A stretch of 64,000 bases of DNA from Lachnospiraceae bacterium (lineage in GTDB: Bacteria > Bacillota > Clostridia > Lachnospirales > Lachnospiraceae): NCBI GenBank assembly GCA_029054245.1, contig JAIDFQ010000043.1, forward strand, positions 1 through 64,000. Reading direction: 5' to 3'. The notes beneath the pieces are model-generated. The model made no database searches, was not told the origin of the DNA, and worked only from the letters and a program-made list of their open reading frames with translations. Position numbers and translations under genes: made by a program. Positions within the stretch are counted from its first letter, which is position 1, and each line of letters begins with the position of its first letter. Shown piece after piece: positions 41,799 through 51,617 of the stretch.

Positions 41799-41804
41799 AC
41801 CCTA

Positions 41805-41833
41805 TTGCAATTCGGATAACAGGGTGCTAAAAT
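41805..41833 (+). promoter_or_regulatory. promoter of the rimP-nusA-infB operon
   Basis: TTGCAA (41805-41810), 17 bp, TAAAAT (41828-41833). Transcription would start near 41840, upstream of the hairpin at 41863 and about 85 bases before rimP. Confidence 0.6.
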
Positions 41834-41862
41834 ACAATAGAATCAATCATAATTACTAATCT

Positions 41863-41891
41863 AGAGTGGACTTCGCGGTCCACTCTTTTTT
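41863..41891 (+). terminator. intrinsic terminator in front of rimP, possible attenuator
   Basis: AGAGTGGAC (41863-41871), loop TTCGCG, GTCCACTCT (41878-41886) and a run of T form a strong, textbook terminator. It may simply end the CPBP gene, but the promoter at 41805 lies before it. Transcripts of the nusA operon would therefore have to read through it. Confidence 0.85.
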
Positions 41892-41924
41892 AAGGATAGC
41901 AGCATAACAATAAGAGGTGAATGC

Positions 41925-42401
41925 ATGTCGAAGAGAGAAAACTATGAATTAAGGACGGAAGAGCTTTTAAAACCCATTGCGGATGCCAATCATGTAGAGA
42001 TTTATGATGTTGAGTACGTGAAGGAGGGGAGTGATTGGTATCTTCGATGTTATATTGACAAGGAGGGCGGTGTAAATATCAATGACTGCGAAGCGGTGAG
42101 CAGAGCACTGTCAGATGAACTGGACAAAGCAGATTTTATCGAGGATGCCTATATTTTTGAGGTGAGCTCTCCGGGACTTGGGCGTCAGTTAAAGAAGGAT
42201 AAGCATTTTCAGAAAAGCCTTTTGAGCGAGGTGGATGTAAAATGCTATAAGCCGGTAAACGGATCCAAGGATTTTACGGGAATACTGAAGGCGTTTGATG
42301 AAAATACGATTACGCTTGAAATGGATTCAGGGCAGAAGAAGGAAGAAGTTATATTCAATAGAAAAGACATTGCAGCAGTGAGACTGACACTGGATTTTTA
42401 G
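41925..42401 (+). CDS. rimP: ribosome maturation factor RimP
   Basis: A 158-residue 30S assembly factor. The N-terminal alpha/beta domain (LLKPIADANHVEIYDVEYVKEGSDW..) and the motif INDCEAVSRALSDELD are present. EVSSPGLGRQLKKDKHF leads into the C-terminal Sm-like domain. First gene of the operon whose order rimP-nusA-rnpM-L7Ae-infB is the usual one in Firmicutes. Ribosome binding site AGAGGTG. Confidence 0.95.
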   Translation: MSKRENYELRTEELLKPIADANHVEIYDVEYVKEGSDWYLRCYIDKEGGVNINDCEAVSRALSDELDKADFIEDAYIFEVSSPGLGRQLKKDKHFQKSLLSEVDVKCYKPVNGSKDFTGILKAFDENTITLEMDSGQKKEEVIFNRKDIAAVRLTLDF

Positions 42402-42440
42402 GGAGCCCGGAGAGATAAGGGCAGAAAGGGATAAGGGAAA

Positions 42441-43634
42441 ATGAACAAAGAATTAATGGAAGCACTGGATATTTTAGAGAAGGAGAAAGAAATCAGCAAA
42501 GAGACACTTTTTGAAGCAATTGAAAATTCGCTGATTACAGCCTGCAAAAACCACTTTGGAAAATCTGACAATATAAAAGTGGAAATTGACAGGGAGACTT
42601 GTGATTTTCTATGCTATGCAGAAAAAGAAGTAGTAGAAGAGGTAGAAGATGCCTGCCTGCAGATATCCCTCGAGGATGCACAGGAAATCAAATCTGATGC
42701 GGCGATTGGAGATATCATTCATGTGGAGATTAAGTCCAAGGAATTTGGTCGTATTGCAACCCAGAATGCAAAAAATGTCATTTTGCAGAAGATCCGCGAA
42801 GAGGAAAGAAGCGTCATTTATAATCAATATTTTGAAAAGGAGAAGGATATTGTAACCGGCATCGTGCAACGCTATATTGGCAGGAACATCAGCATAAACC
42901 TAGGTAAGGCAGACGGCATTTTAAATGACAGCGAGCAGGTTAAAGGAGAAGTGTTCAGACCAACAGAGAGAATCAAGGTGTATATACTGGAAGTCAAAAA
43001 TACGCCTAAGGGACCAAGAATTTTGGTCAGCCGCACCCATCCGGAACTGGTAAAGCGTCTCTTTGAAGCAGAGGTTACGGAAATCAAGGACGGTACGGTT
43101 GAAATCATGAGTATTGCCAGAGAAGCAGGAAGCAGAACCAAGATGGCGGTAAGATCCAATAACCCCAATGTCGATGCTGTGGGTGCCTGCGTTGGTTTAA
43201 ATGGCGCCAGAGTCAATTCTATCGTAGAAGAGCTGAGGGGAGAGAAGATTGATATCATCAATTGGGACGAAAATCCTGGTAACCTGATTCAGAATGCACT
43301 TTCACCGGCAAAAATTGTTGCGGTATTTGCAGATCCAGATGAGAAGACGGCGAAGGTTGTGGTTCCCGACTATCAGCTTTCCCTTGCAATTGGCAAGGAA
43401 GGGCAGAATGCAAGACTGGCGGCAAGATTGACCGGATATAAGATTGATATCAAGAGTGAGACACAGGCAAAGGATGCTCCGGGATTCCGCTATGAAGACT
43501 ATATGGATGAATATGACGAGTATGATGAGTACGATGAATATGGCGGAGAATACGAAGAAGGCGATTTGCAGGAGTATGCAGAAGAAGGCAGTGGCGAAGA
43601 TTATGAGGAAGCTGCTCCTGATATGATAGAATAA
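42441..43634 (+). CDS. nusA: transcription termination/antitermination factor NusA
   Basis: A 397-residue RNA-polymerase-binding factor. N-terminal domain (about 1-130), S1 domain (about 135-200, [20 protein letters not shown]), and two KH domains with [18 protein letters not shown] and [19 protein letters not shown] follow in order. The C-terminal 45 residues are very acidic with a repeated Tyr-Asp-Glu pattern ([15 protein letters not shown]), longer than in Bacillus NusA. It is known to autoregulate its operon in E. coli by termination, which makes the hairpin before rimP notable. Confidence 0.95.
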   Translation: MNKELMEALDILEKEKEISKETLFEAIENSLITACKNHFGKSDNIKVEIDRETCDFLCYAEKEVVEEVEDACLQISLEDAQEIKSDAAIGDIIHVEIKSKEFGRIATQNAKNVILQKIREEERSVIYNQYFEKEKDIVTGIVQRYIGRNISINLGKADGILNDSEQVKGEVFRPTERIKVYILEVKNTPKGPRILVSRTHPELVKRLFEAEVTEIKDGTVEIMSIAREAGSRTKMAVRSNNPNVDAVGACVGLNGARVNSIVEELRGEKIDIINWDENPGNLIQNALSPAKIVAVFADPDEKTAKVVVPDYQLSLAIGKEGQNARLAARLTGYKIDIKSETQAKDAPGFRYEDYMDEYDEYDEYDEYGGEYEEGDLQEYAEEGSGEDYEEAAPDMIE

Positions 43635-43645
43635 GGAGGGATTTT

Positions 43646-43915
43646 ATGGCAAAAAAAATCCCTATGAGACAGTGCGTAGGATGCGGAGAGATGAAGAACA
43701 AGAAAGAAATGATGCGTGTCCTTAAGACTCCCGAGAATGAAATCGTGCTGGATGTAACCGGAAAAAAGAATGGAAGAGGCGCTTACCTTTGTAAGACGGC
43801 AGAATGCCTGAAAAATGCACATAAGAATAAAGGGTTAGAGCGGTCTTTCAAAATGAGTATTCCAAATGAAGTTTATGATAATCTGGAAAAGGAGTTTGAT
43901 GCTTTTCATGAATGA
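43646..43915 (+). CDS. rnpM: RNase P modulator RnpM (YlxR)
   Basis: An 89-residue YlxR-family RNA-binding protein. PMRQCVGCGEMKNKKEMMRVL at the N-terminus and the GRGAYLCKTAECLKNAHKNKGLERSF segment are diagnostic. In Bacillus subtilis the homologue binds RNase P RNA and modulates its activity. The start has AAGGAGGG upstream. It overlaps the L7Ae-like gene by eight bases. Confidence 0.94.
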   Translation: MAKKIPMRQCVGCGEMKNKKEMMRVLKTPENEIVLDVTGKKNGRGAYLCKTAECLKNAHKNKGLERSFKMSIPNEVYDNLEKEFDAFHE

Positions 43916-44213
43916 TAAAATATTATCTCTTTTAGGTCTGGCTGCGAGAGGAAGGAATTTAGTCAGCGGAGAATTTTCCACTGAAAAGGCGGTCAAGCAG
44001 GGCAAGGCGGCGCTGGTGATCGTAAGCAGTGAAGCTTCTGATAATACAAGGAAAATGTTCACCAATATGTGTACCTTTTATAAGACGCCTATTTATTTTT
44101 ATGGGACCAAGGAAGCGCTTGGAAGAGCAGTCGGGAAGGAAATGAGAGCATCTATAGCAGTTACAGACCAGGGAATGGCAGAAAACATAATAAAACGTTT
44201 GGAAGAGGCATAG
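43908..44213 (+). CDS. L7Ae/YlxQ-family ribosome-associated protein
   Basis: A 101-residue protein of the L7Ae/L30e/YlxQ RNA-binding family, beginning at 43908 in the end of rnpM. It reads LLGLAARGRNLVSGEF, AVKQGKAALVIVSSEASDNT, then the segment YFYGTKEALGRAVGKEMRAS. Relatives bind kink-turn RNA. It lies in its standard place before infB. An upstream in-frame ATG at 43866 would add 14 residues but lies deep inside rnpM. Confidence 0.9.
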   Translation: MNDKILSLLGLAARGRNLVSGEFSTEKAVKQGKAALVIVSSEASDNTRKMFTNMCTFYKTPIYFYGTKEALGRAVGKEMRASIAVTDQGMAENIIKRLEEA

Positions 44214-44235
44214 GAATTAAGACGGAGGTAATAGA

Positions 44236-47163
44236 ATGGCCAAAATGAAAGTGCATGAAATAGCAAAGGAATTGGAAAAGCAAAGCAAAGAAATCATTGC
44301 TTTTCTGCAAGATAAAGGAATTGAAGTAAAGGCACCCCAGAGTTCTATAGAGGAAGACGTGGTCGAAATGGTTAGGAAATCCTTTAATAATGGTTCTGCT
44401 TTAAAGAATTCAGATAAAAGGGACTCGGCTTTAAAAGGAGAGTCGGCGGGAAAGACAGAGCCAGCGCCATCAAGTAAGGCGGAAGAGAAAAAGGTATTAG
44501 ATTCAGGAGAAAAGGCGGAAAAGTCAACGGTGGAAGAAAAAAAGAGCACAGATAAAGAAAATAAAGAAGCGAAGCCTGTTCAGAATGCGGGAGAGGCGCC
44601 TAAAAAGAAAAAGAAAATTATATTTGTAAGCAATCCGCATAACAGCAATATTCCGGGACAGCGTCAGGGAAATAATGACAGACGTCCTGGGCAGGGAAAC
44701 AAACCTGGTAATGGGAATCGCCAAAACCAAAATCAAGGAAGGCAGCAGCAGGAGACGCGGCATAAAATTATCCGTCCGTTAACAGCGCCTTCCATGCCGG
44801 AGACCACCAAGGTTGACTTCAAGCAGAATGCGAGAAGGATGGAGAGTGAAAGACTGGCGGCAAAAAATGCACAGGCAGCTCAGGCAAAAGCTTCCGTGGA
44901 AAACACGGAAAAGCAGGCGCCTGTTCAGAAGGAAAATAATGTGCGTCAGGCACAGGCATCGCCTAAAGAGGAAAGGTATCAGAAAAATGAGAAAACTTCG
45001 GGAAATCCTGGAAACAATCAAGGCGAAAGGAATGAGAGGAACAACACCCGCAGACCTGAAGGCGCTAATCGTCCAGCTGCTTCGGGCGGCAGGAATGATT
45101 TCCGGGGTAATAACACTGATCGGAATCATAACAGACCTGGCAACAATAATAACCGAGGTGAGAGAGGCGCTCAGGGGCAGGACAATCGATTTAAGCGTCC
45201 CGAAAAGCCGGGTAAGAGTTTTGCTCCGGAAGCCCCCATTAAGGATGAAAAGCGTAGAGATGATGAAAAACGCAGGATGGGTCAGGAGAGAGATAAGAAA
45301 TCCAGGAAAGACTTTATCTACGAAGAGGATGAGGCAGCAGTAAAGAACAAAAATAAAGCGGGCAGATTTATTAAGCCTGAAAAGAAGATGGAAGAAGTTG
45401 TGGAGGAGCAGATTAAGGTCATCACGATTCCAGAGTCCCTTACAATTAAGGAGCTGGCGGATAAGATGAAGCTGCAGCCTTCTGTCATCATTAAAAAGTT
45501 GTTCCTGCAGGGACAGATTGTAACAGTCAATTCTGAAATATCCTTTGAGGATGCTGAGAATATAGCCATTGAATACGAGATCATCTGTGAAAAGGAAGAG
45601 AAGGTAGATGTTATTGAAGAATTGCTGAAAGAGGATGAAGAGGAAGAAGAAAAAATGGCAAAACGACCGCCCGTTATCTGTGTCATGGGGCATGTTGACC
45701 ATGGAAAAACTTCCCTTCTCGATGCAATCCGTAAGACAAATGTGACGGATAAGGAAGCCGGAGGTATTACACAGCACATAGGTGCGTATACTGTAAATGT
45801 TAATGGTCAGTCCATTACTTTTCTTGATACGCCCGGACATGAGGCATTCACGGCGATGCGTATGCGTGGCGCCAATTCCACGGATATCGCAATTTTAGTG
45901 GTGGCAGCGGATGACGGCGTTATGCCGCAGACGGTTGAAGCAATCAACCATGCCAAGGCGGCAGGAACAGAAATCATTGTTGCAGTGAATAAGATCGATA
46001 AGCCAGGCGCCAACATCGACAGAGTTAAGCAGGAAATGACAGAATATGAATTGATTCCGGTTGATTGGGGCGGAAGTACAGAATTTGTCCCTGTATCTGC
46101 TAAGTCGGGAGAAGGCATTGAAACACTTCTTGAGACGATTCTGCTCACAGCAGAAATTATGGAGCTTAAGGCAAATCCTGACAGACAGGCAAGAGGTCTT
46201 GTAATAGAGGCAGAGCTGGATAAGGGACGTGGTCCAGTGGCGACTGTATTGGTGCAGAAAGGTACCCTTCATGTAGGGGATTTCATTTCTGCAGGTGCGA
46301 GCCATGGCAAGGTGAGGGCGATGATAGACGACAAGGGAAGAAGGGTAAAAGAAGCGCTTCCGTCTACTCCGGTAGAAATCCTTGGTCTTTCTGATGTGCC
46401 CAGCGCTGGAGAAGTATTTATTGCCCATGAAAATGACAAGACAGCAAAATCCTATGCAGAGACTTATCTTGCACAAAATAAGGAAAAGATGCTGGAGGAA
46501 ACAAAGGCGAAGATGTCTCTTGATGATCTCTTCAGCCAGATTCAGGCAGGAAATCTGAAGGAACTGAACATTATCGTAAAAGCAGATGTGCAGGGCAGTG
46601 TGGAAGCGGTTAAGCAAAGTCTTATGAAGCTTTCTAATGAAGAAGTAGTCGTAAAATGTATTCATGGCGGTGTAGGCGCCATTAATGAATCAGACGTATC
46701 CCTTGCCTCTGCATCAGCAGCAATTATTATTGGATTCAACGTCCGTCCTGATGCTATGGCAAAGACCATTGCAGAGCGTGAAGGCGTTGATATCAGACTC
46801 TACAAAGTCATTTATCAGGCAATTGAAGATATTGAAGCGGCTATGAAGGGCATGCTGGATCCTGTTTTTGAGGAGAAGGTGATCGGTCATGCAGAAGTAA
46901 GACAGATTTTCAAGGCTTCGGCGGTAGGAAACATTGCAGGTTCTTATGTGCTTGACGGTATGTTCCAGAGAGACTGTAAGGTACGCATCACAAGAGAAGG
47001 CGACCAGATCTACGAAGGTGCACTAGCTTCTTTAAAGCGTTTTAAAGATGATGTGAAGGAAGTAAAGGCAGGATTTGAATGCGGTCTTGTGTTCGAGGGA
47101 TTCGATCAGATGCAGGAGCTTGACATTGTAGAGGCATATATTATGGTGGAGGTTCCCAGGTGA
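44236..47163 (+). CDS. infB: translation initiation factor IF-2
   Basis: A 975-residue GTPase that places initiator tRNA on the 30S subunit. An N-terminal IF2 helical domain (1-50) is followed by a long Asn/Gly/Arg/Glu-rich disordered linker (about 60-380) and a second IF2_N module ([20 protein letters not shown]). The G domain has GHVDHGKT at 485-492, DTPGHEA and NKID. Domains II-IV follow to the C-terminus. The protein is long because of the linker. An antisense open frame of 353 codons over the linker is a composition artefact. Confidence 0.97.
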   Translation: MAKMKVHEIAKELEKQSKEIIAFLQDKGIEVKAPQSSIEEDVVEMVRKSFNNGSALKNSDKRDSALKGESAGKTEPAPSSKAEEKKVLDSGEKAEKSTVEEKKSTDKENKEAKPVQNAGEAPKKKKKIIFVSNPHNSNIPGQRQGNNDRRPGQGNKPGNGNRQNQNQGRQQQETRHKIIRPLTAPSMPETTKVDFKQNARRMESERLAAKNAQAAQAKASVENTEKQAPVQKENNVRQAQASPKEERYQKNEKTSGNPGNNQGERNERNNTRRPEGANRPAASGGRNDFRGNNTDRNHNRPGNNNNRGERGAQGQDNRFKRPEKPGKSFAPEAPIKDEKRRDDEKRRMGQERDKKSRKDFIYEEDEAAVKNKNKAGRFIKPEKKMEEVVEEQIKVITIPESLTIKELADKMKLQPSVIIKKLFLQGQIVTVNSEISFEDAENIAIEYEIICEKEEKVDVIEELLKEDEEEEEKMAKRPPVICVMGHVDHGKTSLLDAIRKTNVTDKEAGGITQHIGAYTVNVNGQSITFLDTPGHEAFTAMRMRGANSTDIAILVVAADDGVMPQTVEAINHAKAAGTEIIVAVNKIDKPGANIDRVKQEMTEYELIPVDWGGSTEFVPVSAKSGEGIETLLETILLTAEIMELKANPDRQARGLVIEAELDKGRGPVATVLVQKGTLHVGDFISAGASHGKVRAMIDDKGRRVKEALPSTPVEILGLSDVPSAGEVFIAHENDKTAKSYAETYLAQNKEKMLEETKAKMSLDDLFSQIQAGNLKELNIIVKADVQGSVEAVKQSLMKLSNEEVVVKCIHGGVGAINESDVSLASASAAIIIGFNVRPDAMAKTIAEREGVDIRLYKVIYQAIEDIEAAMKGMLDPVFEEKVIGHAEVRQIFKASAVGNIAGSYVLDGMFQRDCKVRITREGDQIYEGALASLKRFKDDVKEVKAGFECGLVFEGFDQMQELDIVEAYIMVEVPR

Positions 47164-47525
47164 GAAAAAACAGTATGAAAAATACCCGGATCAACGGGGA
47201 GGTGCAGAGAGTTCTGGCAGAAATCATAAGAGGAGACCTAAAGGATCCGAGAGTGGGTCCTCTTACCTCTGTGGTTTCGGTGGAAGTTGCACCCGATTTA
47301 AAGACTTGTAAGGCATGGATCAGCGTTTACGGAGATGAAACCATCCAGAAGGATACGTTGGAAGGGCTCAAAAGCGCGGAAGGCTATATCAGAAAAGAAT
47401 TGGCAAGAAGGGTCAATTTGCGAAATACGCCGGAAATCCGTTTTATTGTGGATCAGTCCATTGCTTACGGAGTAAAAATGTCCAGACTGATCGATGAAGT
47501 AAATCGCAGTCAGGAAGAGCAATGA
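47160..47525 (+). CDS. rbfA: ribosome-binding factor A
   Basis: A 121-residue KH-fold protein that helps 30S maturation. [25 protein letters not shown] and the segment [10 protein letters not shown], then [21 protein letters not shown] are the family features. The GTG at 47160 overlaps the infB stop (GTGA) and has GGAGG seven bases before it; an ATG at 47175 is an alternative. Operon position is standard. Confidence 0.94.
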   Translation: MRKNSMKNTRINGEVQRVLAEIIRGDLKDPRVGPLTSVVSVEVAPDLKTCKAWISVYGDETIQKDTLEGLKSAEGYIRKELARRVNLRNTPEIRFIVDQSIAYGVKMSRLIDEVNRSQEEQ

Positions 47526-47556
47526 AATTAAGTAGTTATGGCAGTTGGAGAGTATC

Positions 47557-48504
47557 ATGGATATATATGAAGAAGTAAAAGATGCCGCAGTCATTGGCAT
47601 CAGCGGACATATAAGACCCGATGGAGATTGTGTCGGGTCTGTTATGGGGCTTTACCTGTACCTTAAGAAGGTATGCCCTAAGGCGAAGGTGGAAGTGATG
47701 CTGGAAAAACCGGCAGATGTCTTTGCCTGCATCAAGGGAATAAATGAAATACATACAGATTTTGCCGCCGATGTAGAAAGCTTTGATGTTTTTTTTGCAC
47801 TAGATGCAGCAAAGGATCGTCTCGGGGAAGCAGAAAAATATTTTGACGGGGCAAAGAAAAAAGTGAATATCGATCACCATATCAGCAACAAAGGCTGCGG
47901 AGACGTGAATTATATCATGCCGAAGGCGAGTTCTACCAGCGAATTAATTTATGATTTGATTGCTGATAAATCATTGCTGGATGAGGAAATCGCCAAAGCA
48001 TTATACATAGGAATCATTCATGACACAGGTGTGTTCCAGTATTCTAACACCGCTCCCTCAACCTTAAAGGCGGCGGCAGAACTAATATCTTTCGGTTTTG
48101 ATTTTTCCAGACTGATTGATGAGACCTTTTATGAAAAGACTTATGTGCAGAACCAGATTCTTGGCAGGGCACTCCTTGAGAGCATTTTATTCATGAACGG
48201 AAAATGCGTCGTCAGTATGGTTGATAAAAAAACTATGAGTTTTTATGAGGCGGAACCTCATGATTTAGAGGGCATTGTAAGTCAGCTTCGCAACACCAAG
48301 AAAGTGGAGTGTGCCATCTTTATGTATCAGACAGATACGCTGGAATACAAAGTGAGCCTGCGTTCTAACGGAAAAGTGGATGTGGCGAAGGTGGCAGCCT
48401 TCTTTGGAGGCGGCGGTCATATAAGGGCAGCGGGAGTCACCATGCGGGGCACGTTCCATGATATTGTCAATAATTTGTCCGCGCAGATTGCGGCGCAATT
48501 GTAA
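47557..48504 (+). CDS. nrnA: DHH-family nanoRNase/pAp phosphatase
   Basis: A 315-residue phosphoesterase that degrades 2-5-base oligonucleotides and pAp. DHH domain motifs are ISGHIRPDGDCVGSVMGLY, DAAKDRLGEAE and NIDHHISN. The C-terminal DHHA1 domain ends in GGGGHIRAAGVTM. The start at 47557 has TTGGAGAG upstream. A gene of this type between rbfA and truB is common in Clostridia. Confidence 0.92.
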   Translation: MDIYEEVKDAAVIGISGHIRPDGDCVGSVMGLYLYLKKVCPKAKVEVMLEKPADVFACIKGINEIHTDFAADVESFDVFFALDAAKDRLGEAEKYFDGAKKKVNIDHHISNKGCGDVNYIMPKASSTSELIYDLIADKSLLDEEIAKALYIGIIHDTGVFQYSNTAPSTLKAAAELISFGFDFSRLIDETFYEKTYVQNQILGRALLESILFMNGKCVVSMVDKKTMSFYEAEPHDLEGIVSQLRNTKKVECAIFMYQTDTLEYKVSLRSNGKVDVAKVAAFFGGGGHIRAAGVTMRGTFHDIVNNLSAQIAAQL

Positions 48505-48563
48505 AAGTGGCCGTAAGGCTGAATGGTTGCATACTATGAAGAGCATAAAGGAATGTTGATAAA

Positions 48564-49466
48564 ATGTACCATGGAATTATAAACGTATATAAAGAAGCTG
48601 GCTATACATCACATGATGTGGTTGCAAAGCTTCGGGGCATTTGCAGACAAAAAAAAATTGGTCATACAGGAACCCTTGACCCAGATGCGGTAGGGGTTCT
48701 TCCTGTATGCCTTGGAAACGGCACAAGATTATGCGATATGCTGACGGATGGGCAGAAGGAATATATTGCCACGCTTCGGCTTGGCATTATGACAGATACG
48801 CAGGACAGTTCGGGAAAGGTTCTGGAAGAGAGAGAAGTATTGGTTCCGCCTTCAGAGGTAAGAGATGCCATTTTATCGTTTCAGGGTGAATCCATGCAGA
48901 TTCCGCCCATGTATTCGGCATTAAAGGTAAATGGAAAAAAGCTTTATGAGCTTGCCCGGGAAGGCAAGGAGGTGGAGCGGGCAGCGAGACCGATTACGAT
49001 TTATGAAATGGAAATCTTAGAAGAAGCGCACCCAGAGTATGTTATGAAGGTGAAATGTTCTAAGGGCACTTACATCAGGACATTATGTCATGACATTGGA
49101 GAAAAGTTAGGATGCGGCGGGGTAATGACGAAGCTGATCCGGTCAAGAGTGGGAGAATTCGGAATTGAAACAGCGCTTACGCTTTCCCAGCTGCAGCATT
49201 TATCTGATCAGGGGATGCTTTCACAGGCAGTGATTCCTGTGGAGAAAATGTTTTTGGCTTATCCGGCGTTTACAGTAAAGGAAAGCGCTTTTAAGGCAAT
49301 TCAAAATGGAAATCAGCTGAAAAAGAATGATTTCAAGGAGGAAGCAGCACAGATTTTGGACGGACAAGAAATACGGGTATACAGCCATCAAAATATTTTT
49401 TTTGGTGTATACCGCTACGAGAAGAAGCGGGAGCTATTTTCGCCGGTTAAAATGTTCTTCGTCTGA
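48564..49466 (+). CDS. truB: tRNA pseudouridine(55) synthase
   Basis: A 300-residue enzyme that makes pseudouridine 55 in the T-loop of tRNAs. The catalytic aspartate is Asp39 in GHTGTLDPDAVGVLP. YSALKVNGKKLYELAREG and the RNA-contacting CSKGTYIRTLCHDIGEKLG segment follow. A C-terminal PUA-like part covers about 225-300. Length is normal. The gene is 59 bp after nrnA and 18 bp before ribF. Confidence 0.96.
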   Translation: MYHGIINVYKEAGYTSHDVVAKLRGICRQKKIGHTGTLDPDAVGVLPVCLGNGTRLCDMLTDGQKEYIATLRLGIMTDTQDSSGKVLEEREVLVPPSEVRDAILSFQGESMQIPPMYSALKVNGKKLYELAREGKEVERAARPITIYEMEILEEAHPEYVMKVKCSKGTYIRTLCHDIGEKLGCGGVMTKLIRSRVGEFGIETALTLSQLQHLSDQGMLSQAVIPVEKMFLAYPAFTVKESAFKAIQNGNQLKKNDFKEEAAQILDGQEIRVYSHQNIFFGVYRYEKKRELFSPVKMFFV

Positions 49467-49484
49467 CAAAGCAGGTAACGAATC

Positions 49485-50402
49485 ATGAAAATAATTCACG
49501 ATACAACGGAATTTTATATAGAGCAGAAGACTGCTGTTGCAATTGGGAAGTTTGATGGCATTCATAAAGGGCATATAAAGCTCCTTTCCCATATTTTAGG
49601 TCAAAAGAAGCAGGGGATGCAGGCGGTGGTTTTTACGTTTTACCCCTCTGCCTCTGTTTTTTTTGGACAAGGATCGTCGGCTGAACTGACGACGCGGGAT
49701 GAAAAAAGAAAGCTGTTCGAGCATTTGGGAATCGATATTTTGATTGAGTTTCCGCTGAACAAGGAAACCGCCGCTACAGATCCGCAAGTTTTTATAAAAA
49801 AGATTCTTGTGGAGCAGATGCATGCAGGCTATATTGCAGCAGGTGAGGATCTGTCATTTGGATATAAAGGAAGCGGAAACAAGGAATTGCTGATAAAGAT
49901 GGCAGAATCTCTTGGCTATAAAGTAGAAATCATCGATAAGATTTTTCATGCAGATAGAGAGATCAGCTCTACTTTTGTAAGAGAAGCAGTGGAAAGTGGA
50001 GATATGATTCTTGCCTGTCAGCTGCTTGGCAGGCATTACAGCTTTGAGGGAAAAGTACAGGCGGGAAACAGGCTGGGAAGAAGACTTGGGATGCCGACCT
50101 TAAATCTCTATCCGGTGACGGAAAAACTTCTGCCGCCTAAAGGTGTTTATTATTCCAGGGTACTTTACGAGAACTGTGTTTATCCGGGAATTACGAATAT
50201 CGGGTATAAGCCCACGGTAAATTCGTTAAAGGAAGTCAGCGTGGAGACGTACCTTTATGACTTCGATGGAGATATGTATGGAAAGCAAATTGTAACAGAA
50301 TTATTACAGTTTAAGAGACCGGAACAAAAGTTTGAAAATGTGCAGGAACTGAAAAAGCAGATGGAAAGGGACATTGCAGAGGGAAGACAATTCCATGATT
50401 GA
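49485..50402 (+). CDS. ribF: bifunctional riboflavin kinase/FAD synthetase
   Basis: A 305-residue enzyme that makes FMN and FAD from riboflavin. The N-terminal adenylyltransferase domain has VAIGKFDGIHKGHIKLL and, further on, the YIAAGEDLSFGYKGSG and SSTFVREAVESGD motifs. The C-terminal kinase domain has GNRLGRRLGMPTLNLYP and GITNIGYKPTV. Both domains look active. Its stop codon overlaps the -35 box of the promoter for the next gene. Confidence 0.96.
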   Translation: MKIIHDTTEFYIEQKTAVAIGKFDGIHKGHIKLLSHILGQKKQGMQAVVFTFYPSASVFFGQGSSAELTTRDEKRKLFEHLGIDILIEFPLNKETAATDPQVFIKKILVEQMHAGYIAAGEDLSFGYKGSGNKELLIKMAESLGYKVEIIDKIFHADREISSTFVREAVESGDMILACQLLGRHYSFEGKVQAGNRLGRRLGMPTLNLYPVTEKLLPPKGVYYSRVLYENCVYPGITNIGYKPTVNSLKEVSVETYLYDFDGDMYGKQIVTELLQFKRPEQKFENVQELKKQMERDIAEGRQFHD

Positions 50403-50458
50403 CAGCCAAAGGATTGCTTGTTATAATGACCATGTTAGGTTTGTAACAATTTTGTAAC
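50399..50458 (+). promoter_or_regulatory. consensus promoter with a WalR-type box before the NlpC/P60 gene
   Basis: TTGACA (50399-50404), 17 bp, TATAAT (50422-50427) is a perfect SigA-type promoter. The direct repeat TGTAAC-AATTT-TGTAAC (50442-50458) matches the WalR/YycF consensus TGTWAH-N5-TGTWAH exactly. It lies downstream of the -10, about +8 to +24, where binding would be expected to repress rather than activate. Confidence 0.75.
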
Positions 50459-50478
50459 AACTTTGGGAGGATCAATTT

Positions 50479-51540
50479 ATGAAAAGACAGATGATATGCG
50501 GTGTCTGTATTCTTACATCCTTAATGACGCTGGGAAAACCTATGGATACATTTGCAACGGAACTAAGTGGTGAGAAAACAATAACGGCATTCGACGATAC
50601 AGAAGAATTATTGACAGCTGGAGCGGGGGATCTGTTTCTTTCATCGCTTACGAAAGTAGAATACCTTGAAATTGCCAGGAATGCAGAGGGTGCGCTTTGG
50701 GGATACACCCATCTTGGCATCTGTAATGTGGAAGAAAACAATTTAAATATTAGGCAGGAGCCAGATGAGTCAGGTAAGCTGGTAGGAAAATTGCCAAAGA
50801 ATGCTGCCTGTGAAATCATAAGCAGTGAAAACGGATGGGCACATATTACTTCTGGCAAAGTGGAAGGATATGTAAAGGAAGAATATCTGCTTACCGGCTT
50901 TGATGCCAAAAAGAAGGGCGAGGAGCTGGCATCTGCGCTTGCAGTGGCAACTGCGGATGGGCTGAACATCAGGGAATATCCAAGTACGGATGCAGAAATC
51001 GTAACCCAGGTGGCAGCAGGAGAAGCGCTGGACATCGTAGAGATTCAGGATGACGGATGGATCCGGGTTTATCTGGATGATGAAGAGGTTTATGTATCCA
51101 GTGATTATGTAGAAGTGAAGTCTGACTTGGAAACTGCTATCACCATGACAGAGCTTCTGTATGGTCAGGGTGTTTCTGATGTCCGTGTAGATATCTGCCA
51201 GTATGCGAAGCAGTTTTTGGGAAATCCTTACGTATGGGGAGGTACAAGCCTTACGAACGGTGCAGACTGTTCTGGCTTTGTTCTCAGCGTATTCGCGAAA
51301 TATGGCGTTTCCCTGCCGCACTCATCCAGAGCACAGGCAAACATGGGAACGAGTATTAATGCGTCTGAACTGCAGCCGGGCGACTTGGTATTTTACGCAA
51401 AGGGCGGAACTGTCAATCACGTAGCGCTTTACATCGGCGGAGGGCAGGTAATCCACGCCAGCAGTCCCAAGACAGGAATTAAGATCTCATCCTACAATTA
51501 CAGAACGCCATACAGGATGGTTCGCATTTTACAGGATTAA
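50479..51540 (+). CDS. secreted NlpC/P60 peptidoglycan endopeptidase with SH3 domains
   Basis: A 353-residue exported protein. Signal peptide (about 1-25). Two bacterial SH3 domains (about 80-137, NNLNIRQEPDESGKLVGKLP; and about 155-215, DGLNIREYPSTDAEIVTQV) bind the wall. The C-terminal NlpC/P60 domain (about 230-350) has the catalytic triad Cys264 (GADCSGFV), His314 (NHVALYIG) and His326. It should cut stem peptides in peptidoglycan. The leader contains a WalR-type box, as in the Bacillus hydrolase genes lytE and cwlO. Confidence 0.93.
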   Translation: MKRQMICGVCILTSLMTLGKPMDTFATELSGEKTITAFDDTEELLTAGAGDLFLSSLTKVEYLEIARNAEGALWGYTHLGICNVEENNLNIRQEPDESGKLVGKLPKNAACEIISSENGWAHITSGKVEGYVKEEYLLTGFDAKKKGEELASALAVATADGLNIREYPSTDAEIVTQVAAGEALDIVEIQDDGWIRVYLDDEEVYVSSDYVEVKSDLETAITMTELLYGQGVSDVRVDICQYAKQFLGNPYVWGGTSLTNGADCSGFVLSVFAKYGVSLPHSSRAQANMGTSINASELQPGDLVFYAKGGTVNHVALYIGGGQVIHASSPKTGIKISSYNYRTPYRMVRILQD

Positions 51541-51565
51541 AAAAGGATTTGCACGAAAATAGCTC

Positions 51566-51594
51566 TTTACAAGCAGCATGAGCTGTGCTATGAT
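51566..51594 (+). promoter_or_regulatory. promoter of rpsO
   Basis: TTTACA (51566-51571), 17 bp, TATGAT (51589-51594). The transcript would begin near 51601, leaving a leader of about 85 bases. Confidence 0.6.
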
Positions 51595-51617
51595 AACCAA
51601 GTGTGAGATTCAGCCGT

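Noticed and set aside
44779-45840. A 353-codon open frame antisense to infB
   Set aside because: It lies opposite the low-complexity Asn/Gly/Arg/Glu-rich linker and G domain of IF-2, has no ribosome binding site and encodes an unlikely Ile/Leu/Phe/Arg-rich chain. The open frame follows from the codon bias of the real gene.
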